Source of the DNA: an uncultured Bacteroidota bacterium
Lineage (GTDB): Bacteria; Bacteroidota; Bacteroidia; Flavobacteriales; UBA7312
Direction: 5' to 3'
DNA length: 33,803 nt
NCBI GenBank assembly: GCA_902580855.1
Contig: CACHMF010000015.1
Location: 1 to 33,803 of the forward strand
The position numbers and the translations under genes were made by a program. Below, one piece after another: positions 26,798-33,803 of the stretch. Position 1 is the stretch's first letter, and each line of letters starts with the position of its first letter. Under the pieces are notes generated by a model. The model made no database searches, was not told where the DNA came from, and was given only the letters and a program-made list of their open reading frames with translations.

Positions 26798-27796
26798 ATG
26801 ATTTTAGTTACAGGAGGAACAGGAATGGTTGGAGCGCATTTGTTGCTTCATTTACTGGAAAAAGAAAAGAAAGTTAGAGCTTTAAAGCGTAAAAGTAGTC
26901 ACTTAAGCATTACTGAAAAAGTATTCAATTATTATAAGCAATCTGATTTATTAGAGCATATTGAATGGATTGATGGTGATGTGCAAGACATCCCTTCTTT
27001 AGAACTAGCCATGCAAGGCTGCGAAAGAGTTTATCACGCAGCGGCTCTTGTTTCATTTACAGCAAAAGATGTAAAGAAAATGTTAGATATTAATGTACTA
27101 GGAACTGGTAATGTAGTTAATGTAGCATTGAGTCAGAAAATAAAAAAACTAGGATATGTCAGTTCTATTGCAGCACTTAGTCGCTATGAAGATAATGATG
27201 AAGTAACAGAAGAAAATTATTGGAAACCAAATGCAAAAAATTCTAATTACGCTATTAGTAAATACCTTTCAGAACAAGAGGTATGGCGCGGAATCCAAGA
27301 AGGACTGCCTGCAGTGATTATAAATCCATCGGTTATTTTAGGACCTGGTGATTGGAATAGAGGAAGTGCTAAAATATTTCAAAAAGTTTGGGAAGGATTA
27401 AAATATTTTAGTTCAGGTGGAACAGGCTATGTAGATGTGGTAGATGTATCAAAATCACTTATTGATTTAATGGATAGTGAAGTGGTAAATGAGCGTTACA
27501 TTGTTAATAGTGAAAATCTCCTATTTCGAACAGTTTTTGATTGGATTGCTGAAGATTTAAATAAACCAAAAGCTAATATTAAAGTTACACCTTTAATTAA
27601 AGAAATAGTTTGGAGATTAGAAGGTATTCGATGTTTTTTTACTGGAAAAACACCTCTCATAACAAAAGAAACGGCTAATCAAGCCATGGCTAAAATGGCT
27701 TACTCTAATAAAAAATTAAGCGATTTTGGTTTCACACATATACCTATTAGAGAAAGTATAAAAAAATACAGTGAATGGTTTTTAAAAGAGGTTTAA
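26798..27796 (+). CDS. NAD-dependent epimerase/dehydratase (extended SDR, DFR-like)
   Basis: 332 aa: MILVTGGTGMVGAHLLLHLL (Rossmann), active-site SNYAISKYLSEQEVWRG (YxxxK). Confidence 0.9.
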   Translation: MILVTGGTGMVGAHLLLHLLEKEKKVRALKRKSSHLSITEKVFNYYKQSDLLEHIEWIDGDVQDIPSLELAMQGCERVYHAAALVSFTAKDVKKMLDINVLGTGNVVNVALSQKIKKLGYVSSIAALSRYEDNDEVTEENYWKPNAKNSNYAISKYLSEQEVWRGIQEGLPAVIINPSVILGPGDWNRGSAKIFQKVWEGLKYFSSGGTGYVDVVDVSKSLIDLMDSEVVNERYIVNSENLLFRTVFDWIAEDLNKPKANIKVTPLIKEIVWRLEGIRCFFTGKTPLITKETANQAMAKMAYSNKKLSDFGFTHIPIRESIKKYSEWFLKEV

Positions 27797-28134
27797 TTTC
27801 CTAAATCAGCCTCCTGCTTTTTCAAAACCTCAACAACTTCTGTATAGATTTGCTCTAATAACTCTGATTCTTGTAAAGCATAATAAGTTAAGCTGCTATC
27901 TAAAATTGACTCGCTGATGTTATGCTTTTCATATAAGAGCTGAAACAAAGAATCTTCTTGCAGTTGACTTACAGCCTGAGTTTTTCTCCAAACAGAAATC
28001 TTTCCTTTTAACAAATGAACATCAGTTATTATGGATGTCATTTCTGTTTGTGACAGCACCTTGTTTGGCATTTCATTAATTGATGGACTACTGCAAGCCA
28101 ACAAAAAAACACTCATAATTACTGCATTCCTCAT
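27793..28134 (-). CDS. DUF4296 domain-containing putative lipoprotein
   Basis: From the ATG at 28134: MRNAVIMSVFLLACSS lipobox, TEMTSIITDVHLLKGKI...LYEKHNISESILDSSLTYY. The track start at 28278 is over-extended into the divergent promoter and gene. Confidence 0.8.
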   Translation of the reverse strand: MRNAVIMSVFLLACSSPSINEMPNKVLSQTEMTSIITDVHLLKGKISVWRKTQAVSQLQEDSLFQLLYEKHNISESILDSSLTYYALQESELLEQIYTEVVEVLKKQEADLGN

Positions 28135-28139
28135 GAACA

Positions 28140-28147
28140 CAAAGCTA
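28140..28147 (-). promoter_or_regulatory. -7 element TAGCTTTG of the DUF4296 gene, 5 nt from the ATG
   Basis: Minus strand TAGCTTTG-TGTTC-ATG. Confidence 0.6.
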
Positions 28148-28211
28148 AAATTATTTATGTAAAAAGAATAGTTTATCTTAGCAACTGAATTCGAATTTAA
28201 AACTAAAAATA

Positions 28212-28484
28212 ATGAAAAAGTTATTATTTGTATTTTCAATTGCATTGATGGGCTTAGTCGCTTGTGTTGGAGAGACACAAGATTCTTCCTCTGAATGTAC
28301 GACTGAAACTAAAAAAGAATGTTGCTCTTCTGATGAAGGTAAAAAAGAATGTTGTTCTTCTGACGAAGTTAAACAAGAATGTTCATCTTCCGAAAGTGAT
28401 AGCACCCATTCACATGACCATGCAGAGGGGGAAAGCCATGAGCATAATAACGCGGATGGCGAGGAAAACGCTCACGAGCACTAA
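28212..28484 (+). CDS. Small Cys/His-rich putative lipoprotein, candidate metal-binding
   Basis: 90 aa: MKKLLFVFSIALMGLVAC lipobox; KKECCSSDEG/KKECCSSDEV/KQECSSSESD repeats; His-rich tail THSHDHAEGESHEHNNADGEENAHEH. Confidence 0.75.
   Translation: MKKLLFVFSIALMGLVACVGETQDSSSECTTETKKECCSSDEGKKECCSSDEVKQECSSSESDSTHSHDHAEGESHEHNNADGEENAHEH
28311..28400 (+). repeat. Three in-frame 30-nt tandem repeat units within the Cys/His-rich lipoprotein
   Basis: AAAAAAGAATGTTGCTCTTCTGATGAAGGT / AAAAAAGAATGTTGTTCTTCTGACGAAGTT / AAACAAGAATGTTCATCTTCCGAAAGTGAT. Confidence 0.85.
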
Positions 28485-28508
28485 AAAAATACTTCTTAAA
28501 AAACTAAA

Positions 28509-28532
28509 GGCATTCGTTAGGATGCCTTTTTT
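28509..28532 (+). terminator. Rho-independent terminator after the Cys/His-rich lipoprotein gene
   Basis: GGCAT-N8-ATGCC followed by TTTTTT. Confidence 0.75.
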
Positions 28533-28533
28533 A

Positions 28534-29868
28534 TTATCTATCAAATTGTAGTCTTTGTCCTTTTTGGCTTTCATCAAACACACCGTTAGCATACGCTAAA
28601 TGACCGTTTACCCATGTGTGTGTTATTGAAGATTGGAATGTAGTGCCTTCAAAAGGTGACCAACCACATTTATACAGCACATTTTCTTTACTCACTTCCC
28701 AAGGACTATTTAAATCAATTAATACTAAATCTGCGGCAAAATTTTCACGAATAAACCCTCTATTCTCAATTTGAAAGCAAACAGCTGGTGCATGGCACAT
28801 TTTTTCTACCAACTTTTCTAAAGTTATTTTTCCTTGATGGTAAAACTCCAACATAGCTGGAAGGGCATGTTGTACTAACGGACCTCCGGAGGGTGCTTTG
28901 AAGTAAGTATTGTCTTTTTCTTCTAGGGTATGTGGCGCATGATCCGTTGCTATCACATCTATTTTATCATCTAGTAAAGCTTGAAAGACAGCAGCTCTAT
29001 CAGCTTCCGATTTTACTGCAGGGTTCCACTTAATATGTGTTCCTTTTTCAGCATACTTACTGTCTTCAAACCATAGGTGATGAATGCAGACTTCTGCTGT
29101 AATACGTTTTTCAGCCAAAGGTATTTTGTTATCAAAAAGCTCCATTTCTTTGGCTGTAGAAAGATGAAAAACATGCAGTCGTGTATTGTGTTTTTTAGCT
29201 AACTCTACAGCCATGCTTGAAGATTCGTAACATGCTTCTACACTTCTAATTTTAGGATGGTATTCTATTGGAATATCCTCACCAAATTGTGCTTTATATA
29301 AATCTATATTTGCTTGTATTGTTGCTTCATCCTCACAGTGCACCGCTATCAACATTGGTGATTTAGCAAAAATTTCTTCCAATACTGAACGATTATCTAC
29401 TAACATATTACCAGTGGAAGAACCCATGAAAATCTTTACAGCTCCAACTGTTTTTGGATCTGTCTTTAACACCTCTTCTAGATTGTCGTTAGAGGCACCC
29501 ATAAAGAAAGTGTAGTTTGCTAAGGACACTTCCGAAGCTCTTTGGAACTTTTCTTCTAACAATTCCTGTGTTAAAGATTGTGGTTTCGTATTAGGCATCT
29601 CCATAAAAGAAGTAATGCCTCCTGCAATTGCTGCTTTAGCTTCTGTATAAATTTCTGCTTTATGCGTTAACCCAGGTTCCCTAAAATGTACTTGATCATC
29701 TATTACACCGGGAATAAGGTACTTACCGCTTGCGTCTACTACTTGTTCTGCAGCGCTTTCTATATTTTCTGAAATTTCTTGAATTATACCATTTCGAATG
29801 AATACATCTGATTGGAAAATCTTTCCTTCATTAACAATGGTTGCGTTTTTAATGAGTGTTGTTGTCAT
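28534..29868 (-). CDS. pyrC: Dihydroorotase
   Basis: From the ATG at 29868: MTTTLIKNATIVNEGKIF...; IPGVIDDQVHFREPGLTHK, VIATDHAPHT. The track start (TTG at 29883) is less likely. Confidence 0.9.
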   Translation of the reverse strand: MTTTLIKNATIVNEGKIFQSDVFIRNGIIQEISENIESAAEQVVDASGKYLIPGVIDDQVHFREPGLTHKAEIYTEAKAAIAGGITSFMEMPNTKPQSLTQELLEEKFQRASEVSLANYTFFMGASNDNLEEVLKTDPKTVGAVKIFMGSSTGNMLVDNRSVLEEIFAKSPMLIAVHCEDEATIQANIDLYKAQFGEDIPIEYHPKIRSVEACYESSSMAVELAKKHNTRLHVFHLSTAKEMELFDNKIPLAEKRITAEVCIHHLWFEDSKYAEKGTHIKWNPAVKSEADRAAVFQALLDDKIDVIATDHAPHTLEEKDNTYFKAPSGGPLVQHALPAMLEFYHQGKITLEKLVEKMCHAPAVCFQIENRGFIRENFAADLVLIDLNSPWEVSKENVLYKCGWSPFEGTTFQSSITHTWVNGHLAYANGVFDESQKGQRLQFDR

Positions 29869-30598
29869 TCGATTTACGTTCAAAAGTTCTAAACCAACTT
29901 CTTACTTTCATCTGAATTACTCCTATAAAAGCTTCAAAAAAAATATCCGAACTCATCTTGGATATTCCTTCGGTGCGATCTGTAAAAATCACCGGAACCT
30001 CAACTACATTAAAACCATATTTCCATGCTTTAAATTTCATCTCTATTTGGAAAGCATAACCCACAAACTGAATCTTGTCAAAATTGATATTTTCCAATAC
30101 TTCTCTTCGGTAACACTTATATCCAGCAGTAGAATCATGAATAGGAAGCCCTGTAACAAACTTTACATATTTAGATGCAAAATAAGACATAAGCAATCGA
30201 CTCATTGGCCAATTAACAATGTTAACACCTTTCACATAACGAGAACCTATTGCTACATCTCCACCTTCAACACAGGCAGCATACAATCTAGTTAGGTCAT
30301 TAGGGTCGTGAGAAAAATCAGCGTCCATCTCAAAGACGAATTTATAATTTCTTTCTAGTGCCCATTTAAATCCGTGGATGTAAGCCGTACCTAAACCTAG
30401 TTTGCCAGTTCGCTCTTCAATATATAATCCTTGAAATTCTTTTTGAAGACCTTTCACAATATCAGCAGTTCCGTCCGGGGAGCCGTCATCAACAATTAAT
30501 ACATGAAAAGCTTTTTCTAAGAAAAACACCTTGCGTAAAATACGCTCAATATTTTCTTTTTCATTGTAAGTAGGAATGATGATTAAGCTGTCTGACAT
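29849..30598 (-). CDS. Polyprenol monophosphomannose synthase (DPM1-like GT2 family)
   Basis: 249 aa: LIIIPTYNEKENIERIL, VLIVDDGSPDGTADIV, FEMDADFSHDPNDL, STAGYKCYRREVL. Confidence 0.92.
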   Translation of the reverse strand: MSDSLIIIPTYNEKENIERILRKVFFLEKAFHVLIVDDGSPDGTADIVKGLQKEFQGLYIEERTGKLGLGTAYIHGFKWALERNYKFVFEMDADFSHDPNDLTRLYAACVEGGDVAIGSRYVKGVNIVNWPMSRLLMSYFASKYVKFVTGLPIHDSTAGYKCYRREVLENINFDKIQFVGYAFQIEMKFKAWKYGFNVVEVPVIFTDRTEGISKMSSDIFFEAFIGVIQMKVRSWFRTFERKSNDNNTH

Positions 30599-30615
30599 TG
30601 TTCTTTATTAGATTA

Positions 30616-30623
30616 CAAAAGTA
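30616..30623 (-). promoter_or_regulatory. Candidate -7 element TACTTTTG of the GT2-pyrC pair
   Basis: Exact TANNTTTG on the minus strand, 17 nt upstream of the ATG. Confidence 0.5.
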
Positions 30624-30643
30624 AGGAAATGAAGTTGCCTTCA

Positions 30644-32536
30644 CTAAATAGCACCTTGTTTTATTTTATCCACTACGGAAGGATCTAATAATGTACTTAC
30701 ATCACCAAGATTATTAGCTTCTCCAGAAGCTACTTTTCTTAATATTCTCCTCATAATTTTACCTGACCTAGTTTTAGGCAAGCCGCTTACCACTTGTATT
30801 TTATCTGGTTTAGCAATTGGCCCAATTACTTGAGTTACTTGTGTTAAGATGGCTGCTTTTAACGTATCCTCATTTTTTATTTCCTCATCACAAATAACAA
30901 AAGCATAAATCCCTTGCCCTTTGATTTCATGAGGATAACCAACTACAGCAGACTCTACAACTTTTTCATAAGTGTTAATTGCATCTTCAACCTCTGCGGT
31001 TCCTATGCGATGTCCTGAAACATTGATTACATCATCCACTCTTCCAGTAATTCGATAAAATCCATTTTCATCTCTTCGACAACCATCACCGGTAAAATAT
31101 TTATCTTGATAAGCAGAGAAGTATACTTGTCGACATCGTTCATGATCGCCATAAGTAGTCCGTATCATGGATGGCCAAGGATACTTAATACATAAGTTGC
31201 CACTTACATTATTACCGTCAATCTCTTCCCCATCACCATCCACTAAACAAGGTTGTATTCCTGGTAAAGGCAAAGTAGCATAGGTTGGTTTTAAATCTGT
31301 AATTCCTGCTAATGGAGATATCATGATACCACCAGTTTCAGTCTGCCACCAAGTATCCACTATAGGACATTTTTCTTTTCCAATATGTTCATAATACCAT
31401 TGCCAAGCTTCTTCGTTTATAGGCTCTCCAACAGTTCCTATAACTTTTAAAGAATCTAGTTTATATGGTTTTACAAAACCCAATCCCTTGGCTTGTAAGG
31501 CACGAATAGCAGTTGGTGCAGTGTAAAAAATATTAACTTGATATTTATCTACAATATCCCAAAAACGACCAGCATCAGGATAACTAGGAACGCCTTCAAA
31601 CATCATAGTGGTTGCTCCTGCAAGTAGAGGCCCGTATATAATATAGGAATGTCCTGTAATCCAACCTATATCTGCCGTGCACCAATACACATCTCCATCT
31701 TCATATTGAAAGACATTACGAAATGAGTATTCAGCATATACCATATAACCAGCTGTGGTGTGCACTACTCCTTTTGGCTTTCCTGTAGATCCCGAGGTAT
31801 ATAATATAAATAAAGTATCTTCTGAATTCATCGCTTCAGCTGGCCGAATGTCACTAATTGAGGTCATTTCTTCATGCCACCAAACATCTCTTCCTTCCTG
31901 CATGAAAACCTCCTCTTTAGTACGTTCCAATACAATTACTTTTTTCACTGTATCGCACTGTTGTAATCCTTCATCAACAATGGCTTTCAGTCCTATTTTT
32001 TTTACTCCTCTAAAAGCGCCGTCTGCTGTTATTACAATATTACAGGTAGCATCATTAATTCTATCGGCTAATGACTGAGCTGAGAAGCCTGCAAACACCA
32101 CCGAATGGATAGCGCCTATACGAGCACAAGCTAAAACAGCAATAGCCAATTCTGGCACCATAGGCATATATAAACATATACGATCTCCTTTTTTTGCCCC
32201 ATTAGAACGTAAAACATTAGAAAACTTACATACTTCTCGATGCAGTTCCTTATAAGACAAGTGCCTACTCACTTCATTCGGATCATTTGGCACCCAAGTA
32301 ATTGCTGTTTTATCCCCTCTTTTCTTGAGATGCCTGTCTAAACAATTTTCGGTTATATTTAGCTTACCACCTTCAAACCACTTAACATTTGGCTCGTTAA
32401 AATTCCAATTCAAAACACTATCCCACTTCTTATACCAATAAAAACTATTTGCTTTGCCTGCCCAAAAAAGTTCGGGTGTCGCTACGCTTCTTGCATATTC
32501 CGTTTGATATTCTTCAAAGGAGTTGATTTTCTTCAT
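30644..32536 (-). CDS. acs: Acetyl-CoA synthetase
   Basis: 630 aa: LFILYTSGSTGKPKGVVHT, WWQTETGGIMISPL, YFTGDGCRRDENGFYRITGRVDDVINVSGHRIGTAE, LPKTRSGKIMRRILRK. Confidence 0.96.
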   Translation of the reverse strand: MKKINSFEEYQTEYARSVATPELFWAGKANSFYWYKKWDSVLNWNFNEPNVKWFEGGKLNITENCLDRHLKKRGDKTAITWVPNDPNEVSRHLSYKELHREVCKFSNVLRSNGAKKGDRICLYMPMVPELAIAVLACARIGAIHSVVFAGFSAQSLADRINDATCNIVITADGAFRGVKKIGLKAIVDEGLQQCDTVKKVIVLERTKEEVFMQEGRDVWWHEEMTSISDIRPAEAMNSEDTLFILYTSGSTGKPKGVVHTTAGYMVYAEYSFRNVFQYEDGDVYWCTADIGWITGHSYIIYGPLLAGATTMMFEGVPSYPDAGRFWDIVDKYQVNIFYTAPTAIRALQAKGLGFVKPYKLDSLKVIGTVGEPINEEAWQWYYEHIGKEKCPIVDTWWQTETGGIMISPLAGITDLKPTYATLPLPGIQPCLVDGDGEEIDGNNVSGNLCIKYPWPSMIRTTYGDHERCRQVYFSAYQDKYFTGDGCRRDENGFYRITGRVDDVINVSGHRIGTAEVEDAINTYEKVVESAVVGYPHEIKGQGIYAFVICDEEIKNEDTLKAAILTQVTQVIGPIAKPDKIQVVSGLPKTRSGKIMRRILRKVASGEANNLGDVSTLLDPSVVDKIKQGAI

Positions 32537-32600
32537 TTTTATTCATATTTATTTAACTATCAATTCACATTGATAAATTCAAATATAAAAGATAAAATAG

Positions 32601-32608
32601 TAAGTTTG
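32601..32608 (+). promoter_or_regulatory. Candidate -7 element TAAGTTTG
   Basis: Exact TANNTTTG upstream of the ATG at 32635; the track GTG start at 32608 coincides with its last base. Confidence 0.5.
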
Positions 32609-32634
32609 TGAGGTATAACCAAAAACTACACGCA

Positions 32635-33606
32635 ATGCGAAAAATCATTTTTCTACCTATTGTAATGCTTGCATTATTAGCGCAAGCACAAATAGTACAA
32701 CAAGATTGTGCAGAATTATTCATTTCCGAATATATTGAAGGAAGCCATAATAATAAGGCTTTGGAAATTTATAATCCAACAGATACAGACATAGACTTAA
32801 ATGGAACTTACGATTTAGTAAGATACTCAAATGGTGCAGGGGAATCCATTGAATCTGATATTCAATATGTGCAACCTTTAACAGGAACTGTTCCTGCCTA
32901 CGGGACATTTATCGCACTATTAGACAGGCAAGATCCTAACGGAACGGGATATGATACAATCTTATTTGCTGATTTATTAAATATTGGAAACACATTCGCA
33001 AACTCTGCATTTTATTCTACTGACTATAACTCTGGAACGAATGGCTGCAGAGTAATGGTATTTAACGGAGATGATGCACTAGGATTGAGAAAGAATGGAA
33101 ATACAGTAGATATATTCGGAAAAATTGGAGAAGACCCAGGTTATGCTTGGACAGATGATGCATCAGCTGGGTTTACTGATGCTAATGGTGGCGACTGGTG
33201 GACTAGAGACCACACACTAATCAGAAAGGCTAGTGTAAAGAAAGGTGTTTCTACTAGCCCTATTCTATTTGATCCAACTGCTGAATGGGATACACTAGCA
33301 AAAAATACTTTTACAGAACTAGGCACACACACTTGTGATTGCTACAACTCTACATCTGTTTCAGAACAAACAAAACAAATTAGCTTATATCCAAATCCAA
33401 TCAATAATAACAACATCCTAATTTTACAAGCCAATCAACCATTAGGAAATATCAGCTTAATAAACATGATAGGACAAACCGTTAGAAATTTTAAAAGCGA
33501 ACAAAATATTGTTACTATCAATACTCAACAATTAAGCAGTGGTACTTACTTCATACAAGTTAATAATAAGGATGGAGTATGGGAAGAAAAACTAATTATA
33601 CAATAA
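32635..33606 (+). CDS. Secreted lamin-tail-domain-like protein with C-terminal type IX secretion sorting domain
   Basis: From the ATG at 32635: MRKIIFLPIVMLALLAQAQ signal peptide; ELFISEYIEGSHNNKALEIYNPTDTDIDLNG (LTD-like); C-terminal LYPNPINNNN...GTYFIQVNNKDGVWEEKLIIQ (T9SS type A-like). Confidence 0.85.
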   Translation: MRKIIFLPIVMLALLAQAQIVQQDCAELFISEYIEGSHNNKALEIYNPTDTDIDLNGTYDLVRYSNGAGESIESDIQYVQPLTGTVPAYGTFIALLDRQDPNGTGYDTILFADLLNIGNTFANSAFYSTDYNSGTNGCRVMVFNGDDALGLRKNGNTVDIFGKIGEDPGYAWTDDASAGFTDANGGDWWTRDHTLIRKASVKKGVSTSPILFDPTAEWDTLAKNTFTELGTHTCDCYNSTSVSEQTKQISLYPNPINNNNILILQANQPLGNISLINMIGQTVRNFKSEQNIVTINTQQLSSGTYFIQVNNKDGVWEEKLIIQ

Positions 33607-33614
33607 CAACAAAC

Positions 33615-33636
33615 GCCAAACGAAATTGGCATTTTT
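33615..33636 (+). terminator. Probable Rho-independent terminator
   Basis: GCCAA-N6-TTGGC followed by ATTTTT. Confidence 0.6.
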
Positions 33637-33647
33637 AGAGTTCTATT

Positions 33648-33803
33648 ATGCGATACGTATATCTTTTCTGCATACTATTTCTTAGTTATATTACTCAGGC
33701 ACAGCATATACTTAGTGGAAAAATTAGTGATTTAAATACGGGAGAACCTTTAATTGGCGCTACTATTTTACATGCTGATGGAGAAGGAACAGTAAGCAAC
33801 TAT
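33648..33803 (+). CDS. Probable TonB-dependent receptor/carboxypeptidase-regulatory-like outer-membrane protein, N-terminus (cut by window edge)
   Basis: Own translation: MRYVYLFCILFLSYITQAQHILSGKISDLNTGEPLIGATILHADGEGTVSNY; signal peptide plus a GKISDxxTGEPLIGATI CarboxypepD_reg-like start. Confidence 0.75.
   Translation, partial: MRYVYLFCILFLSYITQAQHILSGKISDLNTGEPLIGATILHADGEGTVSNY

Noticed and set aside
28311-28400. Possible CRISPR-like repeat array
   Set aside because: 30-nt units are contiguous, in-frame codons with no spacers; it is a protein tandem repeat.
28178-28592. Several overlapping ORFs around the Cys/His-rich lipoprotein (28178-28405 -, 28264-28551 +, 28410-28592 -)
   Set aside because: They arise because the 30-nt tandem repeat keeps all frames open; only the 28212 frame has a lipoprotein signal and a terminator directly after its stop.
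31755-32078. 107-aa plus-strand ORF
   Set aside because: Antisense to acs; no homology pattern seen.
1-33803. Defence island, prophage, integron or other mobile system
   Set aside because: No integrase, transposase, restriction, toxin-antitoxin, reverse transcriptase or phage-like ORFs were recognised; content is mostly core genes.

Overview
This 33.8 kb window is a gene-dense, low-GC chromosomal segment of a Bacteroidota (Flavobacteriia-like) bacterium. It is mostly core genome. From left to right it holds: a dcw cell-wall/division cluster on the minus strand (mraZ-rsmH-ftsL-PBP/ftsI-murE-mraY, with mraY cut by the left edge); alpha/beta hydrolase + engB; gldC-gldB; nadE; an Fe-S/2-oxoacid operon (mrp-nfu-korA-korB); trmB + an alkyltransferase-like (ATL) gene; a glycosyltransferase; a phosphate block (phoR-phoB / porin / pstSCAB-phoU); a LuxE-like + GNAT pair; an NTF2-like gene; tyrS; an SDR epimerase; a DUF4296 lipoprotein; a small Cys/His-rich lipoprotein; pyrC; a DPM1-like glycosyltransferase; acs; a T9SS-sorted LTD protein; and the start of a probable TonB-linked outer-membrane protein cut by the right edge. 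I saw no rRNA, tRNA, CRISPR array, transposase or phage genes. I did not find a convincing new multi-gene system. The signals most worth following are non-coding: (i) at least seven genes where a TANNTTTG -7 box lies 4-6 nt before the start codon, implying leaderless mRNAs; (ii) TTAACA direct repeats with an 11-bp period upstream of the porin and pstS (candidate Pho boxes); (iii) a perfect 16-bp-arm hairpin plus T-tract just before pstC; (iv) a GTGGT 10-bp-period triple repeat upstream of mraZ; (v) a terminator T-tract that doubles as a -7 box; (vi) convergent genes sharing a TTAA stop; and (vii) a repeat-built Cys/His-rich lipoprotein.
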